From: Helianthus annuus | Taxonomy: Eukaryota > Streptophyta > Magnoliopsida > Asterales > Asteraceae | Direction: 5' to 3' | NCBI RefSeq assembly: GCF_002127325.2 | Contig: NC_035436.2 | Location: forward strand, 15,845,194-15,909,193 | Length of the DNA stretch: 64,000 nucleotides | Shown here: piece after piece, positions 1 to 9,965 of the stretch | Position numbering within the stretch: the stretch's first letter is position 1 | How the letters are laid out: every line of letters starts with the position of its first letter | The notes under the pieces: generated by a model | Databases searched by the model: none | Told to the model about the DNA's origin: nothing | Seen by the model: the letters and a program-made list of their open reading frames with translations, nothing else | Translations under genes and position numbers: made by a program

Positions 1-297
1 GAAATGACGGATATGCTCAAGGATATGCGGAATGCTCGCATCATGTAGTTAGTGCCTTGAAGGTTGATTGGGATACTAGTAGATCTGCTACTCATGGTGT
101 TAATACGGATGCCGCCCATGCAGCTATGAAAACTGAATTCAACAACTTGCAGCTTCCTGTCATGGATCTTATAAACGTTGCACTTCAGTATGAAGACCAT
201 GTAGGGCAACTAAAGGAAATCTTCCTAGATGGAGATGAAGATGAAGATTTAGCGTAGGTTTCCTCTTGTGGTTGTATGAACAATTACTTTGTAGTTT
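1..297 (+). other. Captured foreign exon inside B1 reverse transcriptase
   Basis: This stretch is not reverse transcriptase although RT follows it at about 298. From base 2 it encodes an open frame (AARNDGYAQGYAEC onward) ending at a TAG at 255-257, then about 40 bases of non-coding sequence before RT resumes with the [10 protein letters not shown] block. The same segment sits in the same place in B2 (17231-17640), where its left edge, with intron-like sequence ending in AG, is also visible. From memory the peptide resembles the C-terminus of Asteraceae proteins labelled 'transposase (putative), gypsy type'; this was not searched. It replaces about 60 residues of the RT palm, so the element cannot encode a working enzyme. 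Confidence 0.55.
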
Positions 298-1383
298 CTG
301 GTCATGCCATTCGGGTTAACAAACGCGCCTGCAGTCTTCATGGATCTTATGAACAGAGTGTGCAAGCCTTACTTGGACAAGTTTGTGATTGTATTTATCG
401 ACGATATTCTGATCTACTCCAAGAGTCGGGAAGAACACGAGCAGCATTTACGACTTATTTTGGAATTCCTTCGAATAGAACAGTTGTATGCAAAGTTCTC
501 GAAATGCGACTTCTGGCTTCGTGAAGTCCACTTTCTAGGCCACGTGGTAAACAAGGATTGGCATCATGTTGATCCATCCAAGGTAGATTCGATTAAGAAC
601 TGGCCTGCGCCTCGCACACCAACGGAAATACGCCAATTCTTGGGTTTGGCAGGTTACTACAGAAGGTTCATCAAAGACTTCTCAAAGATTGCACAGCCGC
701 TTACACTACTGACACAGAAAGGTGTTACTTATCGTTGGGGTAATACACAGGAAACAACTTTTCAGCACTTAAAGGATAGACTCTGCAGCGCACCTATTCT
801 CTCATTGCCAGAGGGCACAGACGATTTCGTGGTTTATTGTGACGCATCAATACAGGGTCTTGGTTGCGTTTTGATGCAACGGGATAAAGTCATTGCCTAC
901 GCCTCGCGCCAACTTAAGATCCATGAACGGAACTATACAACACACAACTTAGAGCTGGGAGCTGTGGTTTTCGCACTTAAGATATGGAGACATTACCTGT
1001 ACGGTACCAAGTGCACCATCTACACCGATCACAGGAGTCTCGAGCATATCTTCAAGCAGAAGGAATTGAACATGCGTCAACGTCGGTGGGTCGAACTTTT
1101 GAACGATTACGAATGTGCCATCAAGTACCATCCAGGCAAAGCCAATGTTGTGGCTGACGTCCTCAGTCGAAAAGACACTACGCCTAGACGCGTACGAGCA
1201 TTACAACTTACCATCCAGTCAAGTCTTCCGGCACAGATACGAGATGCTCAGGTAGAAGCATTTAAACCAAAAAACGTCAGGGCTGAAGCCCTACGCGGCT
1301 CAAGGAAACGGTTAGAACAAAAGGAAGACGGCGCCTACTACGTAACAGGACGCATCTGGGTCCCACTTTATGGCAACTTACGC
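298..1383 (+). pseudogene. B1 pol fragment: RT C-terminal part and RNase H (Ty3/gypsy, Tekay-like)
   Basis: The open frame from 304 reads [18 protein letters not shown], then the RT catalytic box FIDD (in [12 protein letters not shown]), the thumb block [11 protein letters not shown] and RNase H ([17 protein letters not shown] and [11 protein letters not shown]). The frame stays open up to the left TSD of element A at 1379-1383, which cuts the polyprotein at the start of integrase. Integrase resumes at 12799. The N-terminal RT is missing because of the captured exon at 1-297. One visible lesion relative to B2 is DWHH for DGIH near 557-568. Family assignment is firm from motif order; Tekay/Del placement rests on the C-terminal chromodomain-like end at 13900-14100. 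Confidence 0.9.
1379..1383. repeat. Target site duplication of element A, left copy (TACGC)
   Basis: The five bases TACGC directly before the A LTR recur at 12799-12803 directly after the other LTR. Joining the flanks with one copy rebuilds the uninterrupted sequence seen in B2 near 18729-18733. Confidence 0.95.
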
Positions 1384-2324
1384 TGTCACACCCCAACCGA
1401 TGGCGGAATCATCGGGGCGCGGCACTGAGCGAAACAGATTGTCCAGAAGTTTCCACAACAACTATCATACATATTCAGTTAATTGATACGTCCCATACCG
1501 TATCCCAAATAAATAACAAGTTATCATAGAAAGCAACTAAACAGATAACACTGTTCCGACAACTCAGATTCTAATTATTACAACCCAAATAAAATATTGT
1601 TTGCTGTTTCTAAGACCCCTACTTGTGGACCCCTCTGGCTACAGGTGCCAGTGGCAAGATCTACAGACAACTATGGCCCCGGATCAGGTATGTGGACAGA
1701 GGCCATGGGTTGTGGGCTCCTAGAAGCTTATTATTGCCTCGCTTTCCTAGCAAGCTAACACCTTAAACACCTGTCACATACGTTAAAATAAAGTCAATAC
1801 ATATAATGTAAAGGTGAGTACACAAGTTTGATATAGCATATAGAGTTCGAATAGTTTACGCATAACCAGGCACGTACACGAGGGAAAGCGATGCACGTAA
1901 ATTATCAACATGGGACCATCGGTACCAACGACTGCGGGTTGACTGTCCGAGACAGTTCCCAATACATGATTACCACCGTAATCCATGCAAGTAATTGTCC
2001 TTAGCAACCCCCGTGTGAATGGGTGCTGAGTCCAAACTATAGTACTATGTTGCTAAAGCAGGTAGATAGCACTCCACGTGTAAACATAATAAACAGCAAT
2101 CATTTAGTCAAGTAGCACATGCGGATAGGTTAGCGTTCAAATAGTTTGTGTTTGATTTGTGATTTTGATAGGTAACGTATGTAACACCCAAAAGTGCTGA
2201 AAGCAAAAAGGGATCGAGTATACTCACAGTTATTGGATGTGGATTGAAGGGAGCACTGAGATTAAGTTAGCCTGAATAGTTCGATAGCATCACGATGAGT
2301 AACGTGGAATTGCAACAAATGTCA

Positions 2325-2880
2325 TTGGATCGATTGGACCGTTCGATCGGACAGCTGGTTCGATCGGGCGGGCTGTTCGTCTGGTTTGAAAGTCCGTTTG
2401 AACATTCCCACTCGATCGGCCGGCAGGCTCGATCGGCTGGTCCTTTCAAGTGGATTGTTTCTTCCTTTAATGGGAAGGATGTGTTTGTGTATGATGGTTT
2501 GAACTTTTGAAGTTTTAGTTGCAGCATTTGAAAACATCAAAGTGTTCTTACCTCTCAAGTCGGTCGATCGAACGGGTCGTTCGATCGGCTAGTCCAACCG
2601 ATCGGTTAGCCACTTTGGTGTATTCAATTGGCAAAGTGTCACTCGATCGGGTGACATTCCAATGTTTCGAAAAAGGTTAAGGGTTGAAGTATAGTATCTC
2701 ATGATTCGAGCAGCAATGTTACAATCGAGTGGCGTAATCGATCGAACATCATTACCTCGTCAATACTACACTTGGTGAATTTGTGGGCCCAGGTGCTAGT
2801 CGATCGGGTGGCCCGGTCGATTGGCTGGTGTAGTCCGTTCGGTTGGGCTGTCCGATCGGACAGCCTAACCGTTCGGCCAG
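2325..2880. repeat. CGATCG-motif cluster in A 3' LTR
   Basis: About 15 copies of a degenerate decamer of the type GTTCGATCGG, built on the palindrome CGATCG, occur in 550 bp with irregular spacing; a second group lies at 3590-3680. The same clusters occur in the other A LTR. This is dispersed rather than tandem repetition and function is unknown. Confidence 0.7.
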
Positions 2881-3545
2881 CAATCTGACCTGGTTAGCCT
2901 ATCTTCTAACACTTGGTTATTGTTATTTGTTACTTGATGTGATTTTGAGATAGTTTGATAACGAGTTGAACCACAAAGCCTAAGTCTTTACTTGATTCAC
3001 TGACTCGGGTAGGAATCACCCAAGTCCGGTGAGTGAGCGTTTCAGAACCTAAGTTTAACGTTTAACCCGAAATCGGTAAACCTCTTGGTAGAATCCGAAT
3101 CTTGAACCATGTGTTTGTTTAGAATGATTTATAAGTCGGTTCAAGTCCCGTTTTCACCGGTTTGAGTGTAAAAGAGTTGAAAGATAGGTGAAAATCCATC
3201 TTCCACTCCTTTTCCACCGTGAAATGTTAAGATCTTTGGTATATTTTAGGTTATTTATGTGGAAATCGGTTAGATCTAAGCTAATCATAGTGGAATGATG
3301 TCAAAACTTGATGTTCTTGAAGAACACCATGATGACATCACCCAAGAACACCTAGATCTTGGTGATTTCACGGTTGAAATCCAAGTTTTGAAAGATAGAA
3401 AGGTGTAGAATCGATAGATTAACAAAAACATACAAGATTTAGAGTGAAACACTTACCGGATTGAGAGAAATATGAGAAATAGCGAAGAGAAGAGGCTGGT
3501 CGGTCAGAGCTTTTCCAAAAGTGGAAAGAATGACAATGACAGCCC

Positions 3546-3553
3546 TATTTATA
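3546..3553 (-). promoter_or_regulatory. TATA box in A 3' LTR
   Basis: On the minus strand the sequence reads TATAAATA. The identical site is at 12127-12134 in the 5' LTR. Confidence 0.6.
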
Positions 3554-4174
3554 GGCTTCCAAAAGAGGAAAGGCCCATTCGTTCGAACAGCATTCCTGGT
3601 CGAACGGGCTGCTCGATCGAACAGCCTGTTCGATCGGCTAGTCCTGTTCGATCAGGATGCCCTGTTCGATCCGAATGCCCCTTTTTGAGCGTTTCGCGAC
3701 GATTTTTGATATCTTGATTTCGATGGATGAGGAATTGAGTAGGATAGAGTTTCTATTCAAATTACTTTTAGTCCCAACTACTATATTTAACATACAAGCA
3801 TCCTTACAACCTAATTCAAGTTCGATTTCGATTGAGTTTGATTATCCTTCGAGTTTCGATTTGATTTGATTGTTTCACCACACACTTTAACGTAAAAGTA
3901 AACATGCACAAGTAACACGTAAGGCACACACACACGTATAAAAGTACTAAAAATTCCACACTTGCGTTCGATGACTGATTCGATTAGCTTGATTATTGAT
4001 TGATTAACTTTATCGCATTGTTACTTCCTATTATTCACAGTCGGTCGTCGATTCGCGGTTAGATTATCGATCGATTAGTTTGATTATACAACACTTACTC
4101 CACATAATATGAAAATCAAAATGAAACTAAATAAAATAATTTTAAATTATCTTTAATTCCAATCACAGTCATCA

Positions 4175-4212
4175 CTTGACTTTGACTTTGACTTTGACTT
4201 TGACTTTGACTT
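4175..4212. repeat. CTTTGA hexanucleotide run
   Basis: About six units of TTGACT/CTTTGA sit just inside the end of the A 3' LTR. The equivalent place in the 5' LTR (12756-12778) has about two units, one altered, which explains most of the 19-bp length difference between the LTRs. Confidence 0.85.
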
Positions 4213-4235
4213 TTGGAAAAACACGGGGTGTTACA

Positions 4236-4249
4236 GCCTCCCCTCCTTT
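4236..4249 (-). other. Polypurine tract of element A
   Basis: Reading on the minus strand, AAAGGAGGGGAGGC abuts the LTR start. This is the expected site and composition of the plus-strand primer of a gypsy element. Confidence 0.85.
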
Positions 4250-4315
4250 AGGGAATTTCGTCCCGAAATTAGGCTGAGAGCCGTACATCGCCTGTGATTT
4301 TACCAATTTGATGCT

Positions 4316-6490
4316 TCAGATGTAACTGAACAACTGCGGGTACTTGGCCTTCATGTCACTTTCGAGTTCCCAAGTGAACTCCACGCCTCGTTTGCCTTCC
4401 CACCGGACTTTCACGATCGGAATGCGAGAGCGTCTGAGTTGCTTGGTCTGTCGGTCCATGATTTCGACAGGCTTTTCCACGAAGTGTAGCGTGTCGTTGA
4501 CCTGAAGATCGTCAAGTGGTATGACTGTATCGGGATCGGCTACACACTTCCGAAGGTTTGACACATGGAAAGTCGGGTGGACATTGCTGAGTTCCTCCGG
4601 TAATTCGAGTCTGTAGGCGACTTTTCCGATTCTTTCCAGAATCTTAAAAGGTCCAACAAATCGAGGCGCAAGTTTCCCTCTTTTGCCGAATCGGACTACA
4701 CCCTTCCAAGGGGATACCTTTAAAAGCACGTAATCACCAACTGCAAATTCGCGGGGCCTGCGTCGTTTATCGGCGTAACTCTTTTGTCTATCCCGGGCTT
4801 TCACCAGGTTTTCCCTGATCTGGTGGATCTTGTCGGTCGTTTCTTGTAGGATCTCGGGACCGGTTAATTGGGAATGACCGATCTCATGCCACACAATAGG
4901 CGAACGACATCTTCTACCATACAAGGCTTCGAAAGGTGCCATCTGGATGCTGGAATGGTAGCTATTATTGTACGAGAATTCGACCAATGGCAGGTATTTG
5001 CTCCAACTACCACCAAAATCAATAACACACGCACGGAGCATGTCTTCCAGAGTACGGATCGTTCTTTCAGTCTGCCCGTCGGTTTGAGGATGGAATGCGG
5101 TACTCAAATTCAGCGTCGTACCAAGGGCCGCTTGAAATGTTTCCCACAATCTTGAAGTAAACCGAGCGTCACGATCAGAGATGATGTCGCGAGGCGTACC
5201 ATGGTTTTTAATGATCTCGTCGGTGTAGATTTGGGCTAGTTTGGCCACCTTATAGTCTGCTCGTATTGGCAGAAAGTGGGCTGATTTGGTTAGACGGTCG
5301 ACTATAACCCAAATGCTGTCGTGACCTGATGGCGTGGTTGGAAGCTTAGTTATGAAATCCATAGCTATGCTCTCCCACTTCCATACGGGTATCGGTGGTT
5401 GTTCGAGTAAGCCAGAAGGTCTTTGATGTTCAGCCTTGACTCTTGCACAAGTTAAGCAACTACCAACATATAGAGCGATATCCCGTTTCATCCCAGGCCA
5501 CCAGTACTTGTAGCGTAGGTCCTGGTACATCTTGTCTGCACCGGGATGAATGGAGTATCGGTATTTATGGGCTTCGTTCATGATGATCTTTCGCAAATTT
5601 GTCCTCCTCGGAACCCAGATTCGGTCCAGATAGTAGAATATCCCATTGGCTTTGCTTATGAGGTGAGCTCCATCGTGATAGATTCTTTCTCTCTTCAACG
5701 TGCGCTCGTTGAAGCAAGCATGTTGTGCTTCACGGATGAGAGCTTCGAGGTTATACTGTGCTTGGATGTTTCGAACACCTATCACATAATTCTTCCTGCT
5801 AAGTGCGTCAGAAACTACATTCACCTTGCCTGGGTGATAACGGATCTCGCAGTCGTAATCGTTGAGGAGTTCTACCCATCGGCGTTGACGCATGTTGAGT
5901 TCTCTCTGATTAAAGATATGTTGTAAGCTCTTGTGATCGGTGAAGATCGTACACTTTGTACCGTACAGGTAGTGTCGCCAAATCTTTAACGCAAAGACAA
6001 CTGCGCCTAGCTCGAGGTCATGGGTTGTATAGTTCTTCTCGTGGATCTTGAGCTGTCGAGAAGCGTAGGCTATAACCTTGTCTCGTTGCATGAGAACACA
6101 GCCAAGACCAAGGTTCGAAGCATCACAATAGACAACGAAGTCATTGCTTCCGTCTGGCAGTGTAAGAATCGGTGCACGGCACAGCATATGTTTGAGGGTT
6201 TGGAAGGCAGTCTCTTGTGCGGTTCCCCACACGAAAGGCTTGTCCTTATGAGTAAGAGAGGTAAGCGGCACAGCGATTTTTGAGAATCCTTCGATGAATC
6301 GCCGGTAATAACCTGCTAATCCGAGAAAAGAGCGAACTTCTGACGGATTCTTAGGCGTAATCCAACCTTTAACTGCCTCGATCTTCGCGGGATCAATGTG
6401 TATACCCTGACTATTCACAATGTGACCCAGAAACTGAACCTCCTCTAGCCAAAATTCACACTTGGAGAACTTGGCGTAGAGTTGATTCCC
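4316..6490 (-). pseudogene. A pol, RNase H to integrase to chromodomain-like end
   Basis: This is the downstream part of the A polyprotein, in the same frame as the RT part and separated from it only by a TAG at 6491-6493. It begins with the RT connection (QLYAKFSK...), then [11 protein letters not shown], RNase H ([28 protein letters not shown]), the HHCC integrase zinc domain ([12 protein letters not shown]), the integrase core ([27 protein letters not shown] giving the D-D-E residues) and the GPY/F module ([20 protein letters not shown]). It ends in a chromodomain-like tail ([18 protein letters not shown], ending YPQLF). From the first methionine in this part to the stop at 4316 is 700 codons, all open. 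Products would copy and integrate the element; without readthrough they are not made. Confidence 0.93.
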
Positions 6491-7165
6491 CTAAAGTAAC
6501 TCGAGAACCAGCCGCAAATGCTGCGCATGTTCGGCCCTCGATCTGGAATAGATCAAGACATCGTCGATGAACACGATGACGAAACGGTCTAGGAAGGGCT
6601 TACACACGCGATTCATCAGATCCATGAAGACCACGGGTGCATTTGTCATTCCAAAAGGCATGACGACGAATTCGTAATGGCCATATCGGGTTCGAAAAGC
6701 GGTTTTGGGTATGTCTTCCTCTTGAATCCGCAACTGATGATAACCTGAGCGTAGATCGATCTTGGAGAAGCATTGTGCACCTTGTAGCTGATCAAACAAA
6801 TCGTCGATTCTGGGTAAGGGGTATCGGTTCTTGATAGTGAGCTTGTCCAATTCCCGATAGTCGATGCACATCCGGAACGACCCATCCTTCTTTTTAACGA
6901 AAAGGACTGGTGCGCCCCAAGGAGAAGTGCTCGGGCGAATAAAGCCTTTTTCGAGTAGTTCTTGGAGTTGGTTCGATAGTTCGCGCATTTTGGAGGGAGC
7001 GAGTCGGTAAGGGGCTTTGGCTACGGGATTGGCTCCAGGAATTAGATCAATTCGAAAGTCGATATCACGACTCGGAGGTAATCCGGGGAGATCATCAGGG
7101 AACACCTGAGGAAATTCTCGGACAACTGGGACGTCTTTGACTTCAACTTTCTTTTTCTTGTTCTC
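6491..7165 (-). pseudogene. A pol, reverse transcriptase N-terminal part
   Basis: This part follows the gag-protease frame in the same register after the TAG at 7166-7168 and ends at a second TAG (6491-6493). Visible motifs are the RT entry [10 protein letters not shown], the fingers [50 protein letters not shown] with the first catalytic Asp, and the FIDD box in [12 protein letters not shown]. All RT catalytic residues are present. The truncation is due to a single nonsense codon, so the enzyme was probably working until recently. Confidence 0.93.
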
Positions 7166-8890
7166 CTATGCTACAACAATATTGGCCAAGAAGGCTCGAT
7201 ATTCCTTGCGGAGGTATTTGATATCTTGAAGACATGACATGAGCTTGAGACCTTTCGCAGCAGTTTCACCATACACACATAGAATATCAGCACTAGCTAA
7301 CACAAAACGAATCATTTTATCGAAGCACACAACTTCAGCATGGTTTTCGCGAAGAAAGTCCATGCCTACTATGACATCGAAACTTTCGAGCTTCATCGGA
7401 ATGAGGTTGATAGGGAAGATATGGTTGTTGAGCTCAAGAGTACAATCACGGAGCACAGAATTCACAGCGATGGTTCTTCCGGTAGCGACCTCCACTTCGA
7501 ATGACGACGAGAGATAAGAGCGCTTACGACTAAGAAGCCTCTCGAATTCAAATGACACAAAGCAGTTATCGGCACCAGTATCAAACAAACATGATGCATA
7601 TATACCATTCATAAGGAACGTACCATTGACCACGTTGTTGTCAGCTTGAGCCTGACGTGCATTGATGTTGAAGGTTCTGGCGTGAGCGGCTTGCTGTTGT
7701 TGCTGAGGCTGCTGTTGTTGTTGTTGCTGGGGTTGTTGGGCTTCTTGCTTGACTACCCTGTTCGGGCACCGGTTTGCAAAGTGGTTAGGGTCACCACATG
7801 CAAAGCAGGTCCGAACATTTGCTGCTGGGGCCTGAGCGGCTTGCTGAGCTTGAGGAGCAGGGAGTAGAGCCTGATTGACAGCGGCTTGAGCTTGGGCTTG
7901 ACGGGGACCATAGCGACAACTCACCGGATGATGATAGGAACATGTTGGGCAGAGTGGGTGGGGACCGGTGTACGCACGCTTAGCTGGCGGCGCATTGATC
8001 ACTGGAGCGGTGCGCTGTTGTTGCTGCTGTTGCGCTGGCACTGATTGAAGAGGAGCAGCGTTGGTTGCGGCAGCGCAACTTTTGTTCTTCTTCCTCCTTC
8101 TTGAAGACTTGGAGGCTTGAGCAGTGGTGTTGTCGGTTGATGCGGTGGTGACTTGATGCAGAGACTTGGCTTGCTTATCCCAGATGCCAGCCTTCACCCG
8201 CTTGTCGTTAATCTCAGCGGCGAGCAGGTAGGTTTCCTCGATTGTTGCGGGCTTGGAGGCGTGAACGAAATCCGCGACACAGTCTGGAAGAGCACGGATG
8301 TATTTCTTGATGGTCATGTCAGGAGTCTTGACTTGGTCGAGACATATAATGCTCAACTGCTTGAAGCGGGCAGTGAGACCAGCATTGTCTCCCTCCTTCT
8401 GCTTGATAGTCCAGAATTCATCCTCCAACTTTTGGCGTTCGTGGGGAGGACAAAACTCGTCCATCATGATCGCTTTCAATTCCTCCCACGTCAGCTCGTA
8501 TGCTGTGTCGTTCCCGCGCTTGTTCCTTTCAGCAGTCCACCAGTCCAAGGCACGAGACTGGAAGACACCAGTAGCATTGAGAGAACGGAGGTGATCTGGG
8601 CATCCGCTTTGTCGGAGAGTAACTTCCACCGAGTCAAACCAAGGGAACAGCGCCGTAGGGCCATCTTCACCGGTGAACTCCTTTGGTCCACAAGCCTTGA
8701 ATTGTTTGAAGCTAAAAGTAGCTTTGCTGGAATCCTTGGGCATGACATTTTGGGATTCGTCTGACGATTTGCTTGCATTTTCGAACACATCACTAACGGC
8801 CTTTGCTACGGTCTTCGAGATGATCGCAGCGAGACGTCGATCTCTCTTTTCTTGTCGGGTAAGACGTTGGCGAGACATGGATGACGACAT
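7166..8890 (-). CDS. A Gag-protease frame (ends at an amber codon)
   Basis: The frame is open from 8914; I favour the ATG at 8890 (MSSSMSRQ) because the eight codons before it look like leader, giving 574 aa. Using residue numbers from 8914: a Gag core at about 65-235 with the typical ALDWWTAERNKRG and MMDEFCPPHER blocks; a CX2CX3HX3C motif at 322-333; Q-rich linkers at 295-300 and 392-408; a CCHC knuckle CFACGDPNHFANRC at 370-383; and an aspartic protease with DTGA at 445-448. Gag forms the cytoplasmic particle and the protease matures the polyprotein. The frame runs on into RT in the same register, so this was one gag-pol ORF, now cut by TAG at 7166-7168 (probably from CAG). Confidence 0.93.
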   Translation of the reverse strand: MSSSMSRQRLTRQEKRDRRLAAIISKTVAKAVSDVFENASKSSDESQNVMPKDSSKATFSFKQFKACGPKEFTGEDGPTALFPWFDSVEVTLRQSGCPDHLRSLNATGVFQSRALDWWTAERNKRGNDTAYELTWEELKAIMMDEFCPPHERQKLEDEFWTIKQKEGDNAGLTARFKQLSIICLDQVKTPDMTIKKYIRALPDCVADFVHASKPATIEETYLLAAEINDKRVKAGIWDKQAKSLHQVTTASTDNTTAQASKSSRRRKKNKSCAAATNAAPLQSVPAQQQQQQRTAPVINAPPAKRAYTGPHPLCPTCSYHHPVSCRYGPRQAQAQAAVNQALLPAPQAQQAAQAPAANVRTCFACGDPNHFANRCPNRVVKQEAQQPQQQQQQQPQQQQQAAHARTFNINARQAQADNNVVNGTFLMNGIYASCLFDTGADNCFVSFEFERLLSRKRSYLSSSFEVEVATGRTIAVNSVLRDCTLELNNHIFPINLIPMKLESFDVIVGMDFLRENHAEVVCFDKMIRFVLASADILCVYGETAAKGLKLMSCLQDIKYLRKEYRAFLANIVVA

Positions 8891-9949
8891 GGTCTGTAAT
8901 AGACATCGCCACAAGGCTCAACACAATGCATTCGGATCTCATCTCACACCTCTTAAATTACTAAAGCTCAGAATCACGCCGTATTTTACGTTATGTAACA
9001 CATATAAGCACAGAAGCGCAGAATACACAAAATCCACGTAATCACAGAAGCACGTAAGCACATAAGCAGGTAGGGCACATAAGCAGATAAGCAATTATAG
9101 CACATAATTTCCTAAATACATACACGTTTCAGCACAGAGGCAGTCAGAAAACAGAAACCTATAACCACAAGTCGAGCTTCGTTCGTATAGTATATCGAGT
9201 AGTATCACGTTGTATCGTCTAACTTAGTCGTGTAGCGTAAGATACCGTATTAACTGGAAATCGAAGTAGGGTAGCATGTGCAAGTTGTGTGGATTGATAA
9301 TAAAATCAAATAACCAACGGAAATATACACACGTAATCAGACAAAACATATGAAATCAACAAGGCAACACTTGAAAATCGAAAGTTAGATTGTCTGCGGC
9401 TACTAGACATCGACTAACCAAAACAATTTAACTATTCACAGTAGACTTGTTGTCACTTTCGACTCTAGGGGTCGTGTTTCTGCCTCAGTCCTTGGGCATT
9501 ATGCACGCGTTCCCTAGGCCATACTCGTGAGTTCAGGTCGTTGGAGTCCGTTAATTGCCTTGGCGGAATGAAATAAATTCGGAATCAACTGCCAAGGTTA
9601 AGGTTTCACCCCTAGCTTAGCAATTTCTTCCTTGTTTTAAGAAAATTCAGAGGAAAATTTGCGTCAAATTGTGGGTTTCAGCCCTGATGTGGTATAATTT
9701 TCCTGTTGGTTGATAGAAAATCACACATAAACAATCGACAAAATCCAGTAATTTAGGCAGGAATTTACGGCTTTCACACCTAATCCCGTCCAAACTGCAG
9801 ATTTTGACTTGGAGTTCGAGTGTAGTGATAGAATAGAATGAATAGCAGAAATAAGCACATAAACTTGGTCTCCTGGTTCCTAGCTATAGTCTAGGTCTCT
9901 AAGACAGCGACCGGACTAGGTCGTGTCTAACCTAATTCCCTATAGTTAT
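8891..9949 (-). other. A untranslated leader between PBS and gag
   Basis: About 1.06 kb with no convincing coding frame on the element strand. Unlike C and E, no extra ORF is seen here. It would be the 5' leader of the genomic RNA and may contain packaging signals, but none can be identified by eye. Confidence 0.6.
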
Positions 9950-9962
9950 GGCTCTGATACCA
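9950..9962 (-). other. Primer binding site of element A (tRNA-iMet)
   Basis: On the minus strand the sequence is TGGTATCAGAGCC, the standard plant initiator-Met tRNA complement. It lies three bases from the LTR end and so marks 9966-12798 as the 5' LTR. Confidence 0.95.
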
Positions 9963-9965
9963 ATC

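Larger units (their letters stand above)
1384..4235 (-). repeat. Element A 3' LTR
   Basis: The 2,852-bp LTR starts TGTCACACCCC and ends GGGGTGTTACA, near-inverted termini. It matches 9966-12798 almost throughout and is 19 bp longer because of an expanded CTTTGA run at its right end. Several small open frames inside it recur in both LTR copies and have no coding signal. In element orientation this is the downstream LTR, with a TATA box at 3546-3553. Confidence 0.95.

Noticed and set aside
2267..2558. Overlapping small ORFs on both strands in the A LTRs (repeated at 10849-11140)
   Set aside because: They occur in both LTR copies, on both strands over the same bases, follow the CGATCG repeats and show no domain; chance frames.
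3472..3869. Small ORFs in the A 3' LTR and their copies at 12053-12450
   Set aside because: LTR sequence in both copies; no coding signal and antisense to element transcription.
4868..6283. Plus-strand ORFs opposite A pol
   Set aside because: Shadows of the integrase and RNase H frames on the minus strand.
8153..8764. 203-codon plus-strand ORF opposite A gag
   Set aside because: Antisense to a clear Gag domain; no recognisable domain of its own.
9950..9962. tRNA gene at PBS sites (also 16567, 22860, 25271, 38895, 50607)
   Set aside because: Only the 13-base tRNA 3'-end complement next to an LTR is present, not a tRNA body.
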